Positions 1-9,859 of a stretch of DNA of 64,000 nucleotides are shown here, one piece after another. A program made the position numbers and the translations under genes. Under the pieces are notes generated by a model. The model was not told the DNA's origin and did no database searches. It was given only the letters and a program-made list of their open reading frames with translations. This DNA comes from Bradyrhizobium icense (GTDB lineage: Bacteria; Pseudomonadota; Alphaproteobacteria; Rhizobiales; Xanthobacteraceae). The stretch lies in assembly GCF_001693385.1 (NCBI RefSeq), contig NZ_CP016428.1, positions 4,092,001 through 4,156,000 of the forward strand, written 5' to 3'. Position 1 is the first letter of the stretch. Each line of letters begins with the position of its first letter.

Positions 1-1206
1 TTCAATTCTATCACCCACGTTGGGAATCTTGCCAAACTCCTGAAGCAGAAAGCCGGCAAACGTCTGATACGGCCGCGATGTTGGAAGGGTAATACCGAGC
101 AAATGTGCGGCCTCAAGTGCCGGCATCCAACCGGAGATCAAATACGATCCGTCGTCACGCTTTACGGCAGCAGGCTCGGCCGGTCCGTCTTTGGTATGGA
201 AGGAGCCGACAATCGCTTCGAGGATGTCAGCGCTGGTCACGACACCTTGGAAAACGCCATATTCGTCATGCACCAGTCCCATGTGAACAGGTGCGCCGCG
301 CAAGAGCATAACCACATCTCGAGCATCGAGCGCTTCCGGTATTATGGGCGCTTCGCGAACCAGATCTCGGACTTTGGGGATCTTGCCCGCCAGGTAGACG
401 TCAAGCAGATCTTTTGCGCTCACGATGCCTATCGCGCCTTCGCGATTGCCATCAAAGACGACGAGATGGGAGTGTTCGCTCTCCAAGAGGTCAGCGAAAA
501 TCTGGTCGTTACTATCTTCCAAGTTGATAGAATCTACTTCGTGACGTGGGGTCATTACCGCCCCCACGGCCAGATCGCCGAGCCGCATCACCCCGGCGAT
601 CCAATCCTTTTCGCCCGGTTCTAATACTCCGGCATTCTCAGCCTCGGCGACGAGCGTTCGAATTTCATCCTCACTGACTCTATCGGCCGCTTGCTCTCGA
701 TGACCCAACAGCCACAGCAATATCTTGCCGGATCGGTCGAGCAGCCACACCAGCGGATGCGACGCCTTGGCAAGCAACACCATTGCCGGTGCCACCTTCA
801 CTGCCACGGCTTCCGGATCACGAAGTGCAATCTGCTTCGGAACGAGCTCGCCGACAATCAGTGACGCATAGGTGATGAAAGCCACGACAATGCCGACCCC
901 GACCGGCTCTGCGATGCCGGGCGGCAGGCCGGCCTCGATCAGCCAAGATGCAAGACGCAGCCCTAACGTCGCGCCTGAGAAAGCGCCGGACAACACGCCA
1001 ATCAGGGTAATGCCGATCTGCACCGTCGACAGGAATTTGCCGGGATCAGATGCCAGCGCAAGGGCGCGGCGAGCCCCCTTAACGCGCTTCTCGACAAGGC
1101 CGGCCAGCCGCGCCGGACGTGACGATACGATGGCCAACTCCGACATTGCGAGTAGGCCATTGAGAACAATCAGGACCGTGACGATCCCGAGGTCTAGATA
1201 TAACAC
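1..1206 (-). CDS. CorC/HlyC-family membrane protein with CBS domains (3' end outside window)
   Basis: Reading leftwards from a GTG at 1204–1206, preceded by an AGAAGGT ribosome-binding site, the frame stays open for 402 codons and leaves the window. The N terminus (VLYLDLGIVTVLIVLNGLLA) is a membrane segment as in the CNNM/DUF21 domain; a CBS pair follows in the middle. The last visible part contains the motif FAGFLLQEFGKIP, typical of the CorC_HlyC C-terminal domain. Family members are about 430 residues, so only a short tail is missing. Proteins of this type are often annotated as hemolysins but are mostly linked to Mg2+/Co2+ homeostasis in the inner membrane; the substrate cannot be told here. 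The gene is divergent from the small ORF at 1318. Confidence 0.88.
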   Translation of the reverse strand, partial: MLYLDLGIVTVLIVLNGLLAMSELAIVSSRPARLAGLVEKRVKGARRALALASDPGKFLSTVQIGITLIGVLSGAFSGATLGLRLASWLIEAGLPPGIAEPVGVGIVVAFITYASLIVGELVPKQIALRDPEAVAVKVAPAMVLLAKASHPLVWLLDRSGKILLWLLGHREQAADRVSEDEIRTLVAEAENAGVLEPGEKDWIAGVMRLGDLAVGAVMTPRHEVDSINLEDSNDQIFADLLESEHSHLVVFDGNREGAIGIVSAKDLLDVYLAGKIPKVRDLVREAPIIPEALDARDVVMLLRGAPVHMGLVHDEYGVFQGVVTSADILEAIVGSFHTKDGPAEPAAVKRDDGSYLISGWMPALEAAHLLGITLPTSRPYQTFAGFLLQEFGKIPNVGDRIE

Positions 1207-1317
1207 TATTTTACCTTCTATCGCGCGGGTGGCCGCGTTGGTACCACACGATCGCCGCAGCACATATGTAGTGTCCTGCCATGGGCACGCAAATGGAACC
1301 AGCTCCCGGAGGCCGGC

Positions 1318-1533
1318 ATGCGGGACAGTCAAGGTCGTGGCTTAATCAGCTTCCGAACTTTTGTCGTTATCGCTGCAGCAATCATTCTGATGATTGCCGC
1401 CCTTGCATGGGAGAACGTCGCCCATGTTCCCAGTAATCCCGGACCAAGCGGAATACCGGGATCGACGGTGCGAGATCAGACCCCGCCGCCCGCCGGGGAT
1501 CTCTCGGGGACGACCACCGGGAAGTCGCGCTGA
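1318..1533 (+). CDS. Possible small single-pass membrane protein
   Basis: A 71-codon frame with a well-placed GGAGG six bases before its ATG. Residues about 12–30 (FRTFVVIAAAIILMIAALAW) form a hydrophobic segment, followed by a Pro/Gly-rich tail. I recognise no family. It is divergent from the CorC-like gene and shares its intergenic region. The ribosome-binding site and clear transmembrane segment favour a real gene; the small size and low-complexity tail argue for caution. Confidence 0.4.
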   Translation: MRDSQGRGLISFRTFVVIAAAIILMIAALAWENVAHVPSNPGPSGIPGSTVRDQTPPPAGDLSGTTTGKSR

Positions 1534-1963
1534 CCTCAGGGCGTTGATTGGCACGTTCCGATCGCGTCAGGCATCGTCAGCGATACAGATGCGCTCGAAA
1601 GCCAAAAGGCGGTGTGGGGCGGTGGAGCGTGCAGTCGGCCCGCAGCTTGAGTGCAGTATCTTGTCTCTGAGGAACTGAGCGAAATTGAACCGGACCTCGC
1701 GCCGCGGGCCGGGCTTTTTCATACAATGAGCGCTTTGCCTGGCAACAGGCGTAGGCTCCGGCGCGCTACTGCCGGCGCGCAAGCGCGCCCGATGGCAGGC
1801 TCCGCGATGTCTGAGAGCGTCAGCGTCCTACATCTCACTGCGCTCACGCGGCGACTGCATAAGGCGCAGTTCAGCGCCCGGTGACGAGTGAATCGAGACC
1901 GGACGCTGGAGAACAAGGGCCGTAGGCGGCCCTTGTTCGTGATCGTGTCTTGTTGTTTTCGGC
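1534..1963. other. Intergenic region, 430 bp
   Basis: No convincing gene. Short frames on both strands lack ribosome-binding sites and family resemblance. The right end holds the hairpin at 1912–1937 that lies just past the RTX gene. Confidence 0.6.
1912..1937 (-). terminator. Perfect 10-bp hairpin downstream of the RTX gene
   Basis: AACAAGGGCC and GGCCCTTGTT form a perfect 10-bp stem with a 6-nt loop, 27 bp beyond the stop codon of the minus-strand RTX gene. There is no clear T tract on the minus strand, so it may stabilise the transcript end rather than act as a classical intrinsic terminator. Confidence 0.5.
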
Positions 1964-2920
1964 TTACCCGTACATGGCCATGTTGGCCATCGCCGTCGCT
2001 TCAAGGTGATGTCCGCCGTCGGTGCCGCCATTCGGCAGCACGCCGTTGTCCTCCAACTGGAAGTGCGCGCCGTTAAGCTGGCCGACCTTCTCGTAGGCGC
2101 CATACACCGTCTGGGTCACGGTGATATCGCTTTGCTTCACCAGGTCGCCGTAAACAGTGATGGTGCCGAGCAGATCCTCGTCATGCGCGCCGGCATTGCC
2201 CTGCTGGCTGATGACGGTGATCACGCTGTAGTCGTTCTTGCCGTCGCCGTTGCTGTCCTTGTACGTGATCGACTTGACCTCGGCGGTGTGCGCCGAGATT
2301 TCGATCTTGTCGCCCTGGGCCCGACTGAAATCACGGATCGTGTCGTTGCCGAAGCCGTCGACCCAGTGATCGTGAACGGCGCCGTTTTCGCCGGTGACGC
2401 CGACCCAGTCGATGGTGCCGTCCGCATTGACGTGCTTGGCGACGATCTCGTCCTTGGCGTTCACCATGCCTTCGAAGCGGAAGGTATCGGCCCCCCGGCC
2501 GCCGGTCATGATGTCGTTGACCTGCTTGAATGCTGCCGTTTCAGCCGCGAAGATCTGCGTCTTGCCGTCCTGGGCTGCGACCATCTCGCCCGCATCCGAT
2601 CGGCTGAGCAGGACGTCGTTGCCGGCGCCGCCATCCATGCGGTCGGCGCCGAAGCCGCCGACGAGAAGGTCATTGCCGGTGCCGCCCGAAAGGTTGTCAT
2701 TGCCGGAGCCGCCCCACGCCTTGTCATCGCCTGAGCCGCCGTTGAGCGTGTCGTTGCCGGCCATGCCGGCGAGCGTGTCTGCCTTGGCTCCCCCGAACAA
2801 CGTGTTGTTGCCCGTTGTCCCGTTCAGATGATCATGGTCGGAGCTGCCGCCGCCGAACCTGGCGAAAAAATCTTCGAAACGGTCGTTGTCGAAGAATCTG
2901 TTCAGATTGAAGCGTGCCAT
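1964..2920 (-). CDS. Small RTX (hemolysin-type Ca2+-binding repeat) protein
   Basis: About 318 residues from the ATG at 2920 (MARFNLNRFF), which has AAGAGG about 9 bases upstream; an in-frame ATG ten codons earlier is less likely. Residues about 35–110 hold roughly six glycine- and aspartate-rich nonapeptides such as GGSGDDKAW and GGTGNDLLV, the Ca2+-binding parallel beta-roll of RTX proteins. There is no N-terminal signal peptide. RTX proteins are usually exported by type I secretion through a C-terminal signal, so this is probably a secreted protein. No ABC exporter or membrane-fusion protein of that system lies nearby. The second half (about 115–318) matches no domain I know, so its activity is unassigned. 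Confidence 0.85.
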   Translation of the reverse strand: MARFNLNRFFDNDRFEDFFARFGGGSSDHDHLNGTTGNNTLFGGAKADTLAGMAGNDTLNGGSGDDKAWGGSGNDNLSGGTGNDLLVGGFGADRMDGGAGNDVLLSRSDAGEMVAAQDGKTQIFAAETAAFKQVNDIMTGGRGADTFRFEGMVNAKDEIVAKHVNADGTIDWVGVTGENGAVHDHWVDGFGNDTIRDFSRAQGDKIEISAHTAEVKSITYKDSNGDGKNDYSVITVISQQGNAGAHDEDLLGTITVYGDLVKQSDITVTQTVYGAYEKVGQLNGAHFQLEDNGVLPNGGTDGGHHLEATAMANMAMYG

Positions 2921-3440
2921 TATTTCAAACCTCTTACTCAGAGGCCTCACGAGCTACAAACGACCACCCTGGATTTTGGGAATGCGAGGTGATGCGCGCG
3001 GGGAGAACGTGAGGCAGGATTCCCTCGCCCGCATCGAAGGAAAAACAGCAAAACGGGCCGGGGGCTGGACCTGTGCGCGGCGGATTTGCGCTGCGTAGGG
3101 GCATTACGGTGACGCGAAAGGCGTTCGTGCGCCGATCCTTTGGCACGCGCCTCAATTCCGGCCGGTGTTCAAAACGTCTGCGACAAATTGCGTACCGCGT
3201 TGTTCTCTTTGCATATCAACGACAAGCGCCGACGGGACGCATGTCGCGGGCCGCGCCATCGCGTGACGAAAACTGGCGCAAAAGTGCCGGCCGCACAAAA
3301 ATGACGCGATCCCTTTCGAACAGGATTGATGTCAGGCGCCGTAACTTTAGGTGCGCGCAGCCGCGGCATAGCGATCGGACGATCAGATGATGCAGGGATG
3401 CGCAGGAATCCGCCGCACTGCTCTGGACTGACCGAACGTG
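2921..3440. other. Intergenic region, 520 bp, with no recognised gene
   Basis: It lies between the start of the RTX gene and the stop of the autotransporter gene, both on the minus strand, so it should hold the RTX promoter. Frames of 70–105 codons here lack a credible ribosome-binding site or family match. I could not place a promoter with confidence. Confidence 0.5.
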
Positions 3441-6400
3441 TCAAAACCTCACGGCGAGGCGGCCTCGGACGGCGTGGTCTTCGGCGTTGCGTGCGACCTG
3501 GCCCTGGTAGAGAATGCCGAGCGTGGTGTGCGCATTGAGATACAGGTCAGCGCCGGCTTCGAGGAGCGCGCTGTCGCGCGCGAGCGGCGCGCCCGCGATC
3601 TCGAAGGCAGTGCCTCCGCTCGCGAAGGAGAGGGTGGTGACCGGCGTCACGTCGCCGAGCACGTGCTGCCAGGCGGCGGAGAGGCGTGGCGCCAGCGTCA
3701 TTCCCCCGACCACGACGCTGGTGGCGAGCCGCGCGCCAAGCGTCGCGAAGCCCGCCTCTTCGCGGTCGCGCGCACCCGTGAGCGCCGCGACGCCGCCCTT
3801 CTCCGTGAAACCGCTTGTCCTCGCCTGCACCCAGGCAGCCCCTGCGAACGGCTCGAGCGCGACCGGGCCGAGTCCGAAACCGTAGCCGATCTCGCCAAAC
3901 ACCTGGGTGGTGCCGCCATGATAGGCGGCCGACGCGCGATCGACAAAGCCCGGAAACGCGATGGTGCGGGTGGTGTCGATCTGGTGGTACGAATAGGCCA
4001 TGCCGGCGCGCACGCTCCAGGCGCCGGCACTGCCCGCGCCGTAGAATGCCGCGTGGCTGCTGTCGACCGAGGCCGAGCTCGCGCGCGCGTCCACGCCGAC
4101 CGCGGAGTCCGAATAGCCCGCTGCGAAGCCGAAGCGCCAGTCATCAACAGCGCCGTCGAGCCCCGCGACGGCGCCGGCGTGGCGGCGACCGACCGTTGCC
4201 GCATTGCCGTCGCCGTCGATGCGACCGCGCGCGCCGATTCCCTGCGCCCAGAAGGTCAGGCGGGACGAGTGCGTCTCCGGCACGGTCCCCGCAAGGGCCG
4301 CCGGGCGGGCGGCACGCGACGCTCTCCCGCCTGCCGCGCTGTCGAAGGACGCCTGGCGCAGACGGCCGAGCACCGCGTCGCGCAGATCGCGCGATTCGTC
4401 GACGAGCACGCCCGCCGTACTCGCATGCAACTCGCCCGAGAGTGCATCGAACGCCTGCCGCGCCTGCGCGGCCGTGCCGTAGAGCACCGTATTGAAGATG
4501 GGATTGCCGAAGCCCAGCGAATCGACGCCGGTGCCGGTGGCAATCTGGTTGCGCGTCCAGCCTGCGCTCGCGAAGCTTGCCGTGCGTGCGAGGGTGAAGA
4601 ATACGCGGTCGGCATCGTAGGACACGGTCGGCGCCATGAAGGTGGACGACGTGAGATTGGAAGTCACGCTGTCGAACGTGCCGGCGATGCCGCCAGTCGC
4701 CGTGAGAATCGTGTAGGTGGTGCCCGGCGCGTAGGTCCCGGGCGCTGCGACCACACGCAAGGCACCGGCGAGCTGCGCCGCGCCCGTAACATCGGTGCGA
4801 TCGGCATTCGTCGGCGCAATCTCGACCAGGTAGGTCGAGGCCGCCGACAGCACGAGATTGCCCTGCACCGTGATGGTGCCGATCGAGTTGCCGGGCGAGA
4901 GCGTGCCGGCACCGATGGTCGTTGCGCCAAGAAAACCGGTGCCCCCGACAAGACCGTCGCCATCCACCGTCAGCGGTGACGAGGCGATCGAGCCGTGCAC
5001 GATGAGCGTAGCGCCGTTGACAGTCGTGGGACCCGTGTAGCTGTTGGCAGCCGTCAGGATGGTGGTGCCGGACAGCACATTGAGGCTGCCGTTGCCGGTC
5101 ATCGTCGATCCGAACACGTAGTTGGCGGACGTATGATTGAAGTTGATCGTGCCAATGCCAGCGCCGAACACGAGGCTTGCCGCGTCGAGCGTGCCGGCGA
5201 CCGCCGCCGGACTGCCTGCCGCCGCGCCGATGTTCAGCGTGCCTTGCGAGCCGGCTTGGCTTGCCACATGCACGGTGCCGGCGTGCACCGTCGCACCCTC
5301 CGCGACGGTGAGCGTACCGGTGCCGTAGAATCCGAGATGGAGGTCTCCGGAATTGGTCCATGTCGAGCCGGCGCCCGTCACCGCCACGGTTCCTTGCGAG
5401 CCGATGGCCGATCCGATGATGGCGGACGCGCTGCTCACGGATCCACCATTGTCGACGGCGAGCACACCAGTGCCGCTGACGCCAATTGTGAGGGAGGCAC
5501 TGCTGTTCCAGGCCGAGCCCGGACCCGTCACTGTCACCGTGCCTTGCGAGCCGGTGTCGTAACCGGCGTAGCCGTTCGCATTGCTCACCGTGCCGCCATT
5601 CAAGACCGCAAGCGAACCCGTACCGGCGTTGCCGACGTAAAGGTCCTGGGAATTGGCCCAGGCCGAGCCGGCGCCCGCGACCGTGGCCGTGCCCTGCGCA
5701 CCGGCAAACTCGCCGAGGATCCCATATGTGCTGCTGACCCTTCCCCCGCTTGCGACAGCGAGCAACCCGACGCCGGAGTAGCCGATCGAGAGTTGTGAGG
5801 AATTGGTCCAGGTGGAGCCAACCCCCGTCACCGTCACGCTCCCTTGCGAGCCGTTGGCCGACCCGACAATTGCGGAGGTGTTGCTCACGGCTCCGCCATT
5901 CTCGATGGCGAGTACGCCCGTGCCGCCGCCGCCGATCGTGAGGGAGGAACTGTTGCTCCAGGCCGAGCCGGCGCCTGTCACCGTCATGGACCCCTGCGAA
6001 CCGGCGCCGAAACCGACGAAACCGAGCGTGTTGCTCACCCGGCCGCCGTCCACGATGGTGAGCGCGCCCGTACCGGCGTTACCGACGAAGAGGCTTCCGC
6101 TGTTGGTCCAGGCGGAGCCGTTGCCGGTCACCGTCCCCGTGCCGTGGGAGCCGGTGTCGTTGCCGACGATGCCGATTGCGCCGCTCACCCGGCCGCCGTC
6201 CGCGATCGTCAGCATGCCTGTGCCGGCATCGCCGATGACGAGATTTCCGCTGTTGGTCCAGGCGGAGCCGGCGCCGGTCACCGTCGCCGTGCCAAGAGAC
6301 ACAGCGCTGCGGCCGAGATAGCCGTCCGTATTGCTCACCGTTGCGCCATTCGCGATGGCAAGCGTGCCTGTGCCGTCATCCCCGACGAAGAGATTTCCGG

Positions 6401-7409
6401 AATTGGTCCAGGTGGATCCCGCGCCGGTCACCGTTATGGTTCCGCTGGCGCTACCGAGGGCGCCGACATAGCTGTTCACGCTGCTTACCGTTGCGCCGTC
6501 CGCGATGGTGAGCGTGCCCGTGCCGGCACGGCCGACGAAGAGATTTCCGGAATTGATCCAGGTGGAGCCGTTGCCGGTCACCGTCATCGTGCCATGAGAG
6601 AAGACGCTGTGGCCGAGATAGCCATCCGTATTGCTCACCGTTCCGCCATTCGCGATGGTGAGCGTGCCTGTGCCGGCACGGCCGACGAAGAGATTTCCGG
6701 AATTGGTCCAGGTGGATCCCGCGTCGGTCACCGTCACGGTTCCGCGGGCGCTATCGTCGTTGCCGACATAGCCGTCCACGCTGCTCACCGTTGCGCCATC
6801 CGCGATGGTGAGCGTGCCCGTACCGCCACCGCCGGCGAAGAGATTTCCGCTGTTGGTCCAGGTGGAGCCGGCGCCGGTTACCGTCACCGTGCCTGCGGAG
6901 CTGGAAATCGCGGCGACATAGCCGTCCACGCTGCTCACGGTCCCACCGGCCTCGATGGTGAGCGTCCCTGTGCCGAAGTAGCCGACGTAAAGGACCTGGG
7001 AATTGCCCCAGTTGGATCCGGGACCGGTCACCGTCACCGTGCCATGAGACCCCAAGGTGGCGTAGCCGACATAGCCATCGGCGCTGCTCAGCGTACCGCC
7101 TCCCGTTATGGTGAGCGCGCCCACGGCGTTGATGCCGACCGCAACGACGTGCGTGGCAGCGCCGGGTGCATTCACCACTGGAGCGTTCGGCACAGTCGCG
7201 TCGACGGCTGCCACTCCTCCGCCAGCGGCCGGAACGCCGCTCGTCCAGTTGCTTGCGTCGAACCAATTGCTGGATGCGGCACCGGTCCAGTCGGTGGTTT
7301 GCGCCGCGGCCGGCAACGACGTCGCCGCTGGCACGAGACAGATGCCGCCAAGGATAGCCGATGAGCACAACCAGGAATTGCGCAACCAGGAGTGCATGCG
7401 TGGCCACAT
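3441..7409 (-). CDS. Large autotransporter adhesin-like protein (type V secretion)
   Basis: About 1,322 residues from the ATG at 7409; an ATG 21 codons upstream is possible but would precede the signal sequence. The signal peptide (about residues 8–36) ends in a PAAAQ-type cleavage site. The passenger holds twelve 50-residue repeats of the pattern TGxGSxWxNSGxLxVGxxGTGxLTIxxGGxVS, which fits the T5SS/PEP-CTERM-associated repeat class (TIGR04393). A segment like the passenger-associated transport repeat (GPTTVNGATL, GTLSPGNSIG) follows. The last 280 or so residues are an autotransporter beta-barrel ending in Phe, the usual BAM signal. Expected location is the outer membrane with an exposed beta-helical stalk; adhesion is inferred from the architecture only. 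Confidence 0.92.
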   Translation of the reverse strand: MWPRMHSWLRNSWLCSSAILGGICLVPAATSLPAAAQTTDWTGAASSNWFDASNWTSGVPAAGGGVAAVDATVPNAPVVNAPGAATHVVAVGINAVGALTITGGGTLSSADGYVGYATLGSHGTVTVTGPGSNWGNSQVLYVGYFGTGTLTIEAGGTVSSVDGYVAAISSSAGTVTVTGAGSTWTNSGNLFAGGGGTGTLTIADGATVSSVDGYVGNDDSARGTVTVTDAGSTWTNSGNLFVGRAGTGTLTIANGGTVSNTDGYLGHSVFSHGTMTVTGNGSTWINSGNLFVGRAGTGTLTIADGATVSSVNSYVGALGSASGTITVTGAGSTWTNSGNLFVGDDGTGTLAIANGATVSNTDGYLGRSAVSLGTATVTGAGSAWTNSGNLVIGDAGTGMLTIADGGRVSGAIGIVGNDTGSHGTGTVTGNGSAWTNSGSLFVGNAGTGALTIVDGGRVSNTLGFVGFGAGSQGSMTVTGAGSAWSNSSSLTIGGGGTGVLAIENGGAVSNTSAIVGSANGSQGSVTVTGVGSTWTNSSQLSIGYSGVGLLAVASGGRVSSTYGILGEFAGAQGTATVAGAGSAWANSQDLYVGNAGTGSLAVLNGGTVSNANGYAGYDTGSQGTVTVTGPGSAWNSSASLTIGVSGTGVLAVDNGGSVSSASAIIGSAIGSQGTVAVTGAGSTWTNSGDLHLGFYGTGTLTVAEGATVHAGTVHVASQAGSQGTLNIGAAAGSPAAVAGTLDAASLVFGAGIGTINFNHTSANYVFGSTMTGNGSLNVLSGTTILTAANSYTGPTTVNGATLIVHGSIASSPLTVDGDGLVGGTGFLGATTIGAGTLSPGNSIGTITVQGNLVLSAASTYLVEIAPTNADRTDVTGAAQLAGALRVVAAPGTYAPGTTYTILTATGGIAGTFDSVTSNLTSSTFMAPTVSYDADRVFFTLARTASFASAGWTRNQIATGTGVDSLGFGNPIFNTVLYGTAAQARQAFDALSGELHASTAGVLVDESRDLRDAVLGRLRQASFDSAAGGRASRAARPAALAGTVPETHSSRLTFWAQGIGARGRIDGDGNAATVGRRHAGAVAGLDGAVDDWRFGFAAGYSDSAVGVDARASSASVDSSHAAFYGAGSAGAWSVRAGMAYSYHQIDTTRTIAFPGFVDRASAAYHGGTTQVFGEIGYGFGLGPVALEPFAGAAWVQARTSGFTEKGGVAALTGARDREEAGFATLGARLATSVVVGGMTLAPRLSAAWQHVLGDVTPVTTLSFASGGTAFEIAGAPLARDSALLEAGADLYLNAHTTLGILYQGQVARNAEDHAVRGRLAVRF
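5290..7060 (-). repeat. Twelve tandem 150-bp coding repeats in the autotransporter passenger
   Basis: The segment encoding the Trp-containing core of each unit recurs at 5351, 5501, 5651, 5801, 5951, 6101, 6251, 6401, 6551, 6701, 6851 and 7001, exactly 150 bp apart. Most units read as variants of AATTGGTCCAGGTGGAGCC on the plus strand. Units near 6251–6851 are most alike at DNA level, which suggests recent expansion or gene conversion in the N-terminal part. Confidence 0.92.
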
Positions 7410-8134
7410 CGACAACTGACCCGCCTCCCTCTCACGCTCGCCGCTCGATCCATGTCGCGAGCCGCGTCGCATCGCTCCTAATGCACGCCGTACTTACCTC
7501 CAAGACAGCGCGGCATGTCAATCGAGGCAGGTGCCATGCACCATTCAGAGGTGCTAATTCCCCCGCATGTTGCGCCCCAATCACACGGCATGCCTTTGAA
7601 TATGACGCGAGCCGCACTCGCGCGCGCCGCTTCGGCGAGGTGCAAGCCTCAAACGAGATGTCGGCCACATGAGCCGCCGGCCGCTCGCCGCGAAGGCTGG
7701 TTGGCAGCCCTGCGGAGACAGAAAGCGATGAGTACCGATGTTGACGAACGCACAACCGGCTTCTCGCCGATGCTTGCCAAATTCAGTTCGGCCGAGTGAT
7801 GAGGCGAATCTGCATCGAGCAGACTCTCTATCGATCGCCCTGAGATTGTGGGGCCGACCGAGGCGCGGGCTCTGAAATCGACGCCCGAAGGGCAGGGGCG
7901 GGTTCGACAAAACCCGCATAATGGTTGCCGTCCGGCCACGATTGTTGCGGAACCGCAACAGTGGGGGAACATTTGGTTAACCGTCCCGCCAGCCTATTGC
8001 TTGCGCCGCTTTTTGGCCACACCCCTCCATGAAACCATTTCTTTCATAGCTGATTGGCCATAGCGCCGGCGAAGGCGACGGGAAATTGCTCCCGAGACCG
8101 ACAGGGAAAATGGCTGGGAGAACAGGTTCCGCGG
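7410..8134. other. Intergenic region, 725 bp, between divergent genes
   Basis: It separates the minus-strand autotransporter from the plus-strand ilvD, so it should contain both promoters. Several overlapping frames exist but none has a good ribosome-binding site or known family. A short imperfect inverted repeat, ATGAAA…TTTCAT, lies at about 8029–8047, some 90 bp before ilvD. I saw no leader peptide rich in branched-chain codons, so attenuation is not supported. Confidence 0.5.
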
Positions 8135-9859
8135 ATGGACGCCAAGACCGACATCAAGAAGAGGTTGCCGAGCCGTCACGTGACGGAGGGGCCGGAGCGT
8201 GCCCCTCATCGGTCCTATCTCTACGCGATGGGGCTGACCACCCAGCAGATCCACCAGCCTTTCGTCGGCGTCGCTTCCTGCTGGAATGAAGCCGCGCCCT
8301 GCAACATCTCGCTGATGCGCCAGGCACAGGCGGTCAAGAAGGGCGTCGCGGCTGCCGGCGGCACCCCGCGCGAATTCTGCACCATCACTGTGACCGATGG
8401 CATCGCCATGGGCCATGACGGCATGCGCTCGTCCCTGCCATCCAGGGAGTGCATCGCCGATTCGGTCGAACTGACCGTCCGCGGCCATGCCTACGACGCT
8501 CTCGTCGGGCTCGCCGGCTGCGACAAGTCGCTGCCGGGCATGATGATGGCGATGGTCCGGCTCAACGTGCCCTCGATCTTCATCTATGGCGGCTCGATTC
8601 TGCCCGGCAATTTCCGCGGCCAGCAGGTCACGGTGCAGGACATGTTCGAGGCGGTCGGCAAGCATTCGGTCGGCGCAATGTCGGATGCCGATCTCGACGA
8701 AATCGAGCGGGTGGCTTGCCCCTCGGCCGGCGCGTGCGGCGCGCAATTCACCGCCAATACCATGGCGACGGTGTCCGAGGCGATCGGCCTGGCGTTGCCC
8801 TATTCCGCCGGCGCGCCCGCGCCTTACGAAATTCGCGACGCGTTTTGCGCCGCTGCCGGCGAGAAGATTTTGGAGCTGATCGCAGCCAACATTCGCCCGC
8901 GCGACATCGTTACCCGCCGCTCGCTGGAAAACGCCGCCGCCGTCGTTGCTGCCTCCGGTGGGTCGACCAATGCTGCGCTGCACCTGCCGGCGATCGCGCA
9001 TGAGTGTGGAATAAAATTTGACTTATTCGACGTCGCCGAAATCTTCAAAAAGACTCCTTATGTCGCGGATTTGAAGCCAGGGGGCCGTTATGTTGCCAAA
9101 GACATGTTCGAGGTTGGCGGCATTCCGCTTCTGATGAAGACGCTGCTCGACAATGGCCACCTGCACGGAGATTGCATTACCGTCACGGGCCGTACGATCG
9201 CCGAAAACCTCAAGAGCGTGAAATGGAATCCGCATCAGGATGTGGTGCGGTCCGCCGACAACCCGATCACCGTCACGGGAGGCGTTGTCGGGTTGAAGGG
9301 TAATCTCGCGCCGGAGGGTGCGATCGTGAAGGTCGCGGGCATGTCGAAGTTGAAATTTACTGGTCCTGCCCGTTGCTTCGACCGCGAGGAAGACGCCTTC
9401 GAGTCGGTTCAGAAAAAGACCTACAAGGAGGGCGAGGTCATCGTGATCCGCTACGAGGGACCGCGCGGCGGTCCCGGCATGCGGGAGATGCTCTCGACCA
9501 CGGCGGCGCTGACCGGGCAGGGGATGGGCGGCAAGGTCGCCCTGATCACCGACGGCCGGTTCTCCGGCGCCACCCGCGGCTTCTGCATCGGCCATGTCGG
9601 GCCGGAAGCGGCCGTGGGCGGCCCGATCGCGCTGTTGCAGAATGGTGACATTATCGAGATCGACGCCGAGGCCGGGACTCTTAACGTAAAATTGACCGAC
9701 ACCGAACTCGCCGAACGTAAAACCAAATGGCTGCCTCGACAGACTAACCATACGTCGGGTGCGCTGTGGAAATATGCCCAACAGGTTGGGCCGGCGGTGG
9801 ACGGGGCTGTGACCCATCCTGGCGGTGCGCACGAGAAACAGTGTTATGCGGACATCTAG
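8135..9859 (+). CDS. ilvD: Dihydroxy-acid dehydratase
   Basis: 574 residues starting [10 protein letters not shown] at 8135; the frame is open further upstream, but this start matches the rhizobial form of the enzyme. It dehydrates 2,3-dihydroxy-isovalerate and 2,3-dihydroxy-3-methylvalerate in valine, isoleucine and leucine synthesis, in the cytoplasm, using an Fe–S cluster and Mg2+. The IlvD/Edd signatures are present: [10 protein letters not shown] near residue 50, [13 protein letters not shown] near 128, and [15 protein letters not shown] near 200, which carry cluster-ligand cysteines. The C-terminal [19 protein letters not shown] motif is also intact. The exoR-like gene begins inside its last codons. 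Confidence 0.97.
   Translation: MDAKTDIKKRLPSRHVTEGPERAPHRSYLYAMGLTTQQIHQPFVGVASCWNEAAPCNISLMRQAQAVKKGVAAAGGTPREFCTITVTDGIAMGHDGMRSSLPSRECIADSVELTVRGHAYDALVGLAGCDKSLPGMMMAMVRLNVPSIFIYGGSILPGNFRGQQVTVQDMFEAVGKHSVGAMSDADLDEIERVACPSAGACGAQFTANTMATVSEAIGLALPYSAGAPAPYEIRDAFCAAAGEKILELIAANIRPRDIVTRRSLENAAAVVAASGGSTNAALHLPAIAHECGIKFDLFDVAEIFKKTPYVADLKPGGRYVAKDMFEVGGIPLLMKTLLDNGHLHGDCITVTGRTIAENLKSVKWNPHQDVVRSADNPITVTGGVVGLKGNLAPEGAIVKVAGMSKLKFTGPARCFDREEDAFESVQKKTYKEGEVIVIRYEGPRGGPGMREMLSTTAALTGQGMGGKVALITDGRFSGATRGFCIGHVGPEAAVGGPIALLQNGDIIEIDAEAGTLNVKLTDTELAERKTKWLPRQTNHTSGALWKYAQQVGPAVDGAVTHPGGAHEKQCYADI

Noticed and set aside
103-624. 173-codon plus-strand frame
   Set aside because: Antisense to the CorC/HlyC-like gene, which shows the family C-terminal motif.
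3438-4979. 513-codon plus-strand frame
   Set aside because: It is antisense to the autotransporter barrel, has no family match, and its Arg/Ala-rich composition is typical of a reverse-strand shadow in GC-rich DNA.
5290-7060. CRISPR-like regular spacing
   Set aside because: The 150-bp units are coding, with no short repeat/unique spacer structure and no cas genes.
5844-7364. 506-codon plus-strand frame with repeated units
   Set aside because: It mirrors the 150-bp passenger repeats on the opposite strand; the minus frame has a signal peptide and barrel, this one has neither.
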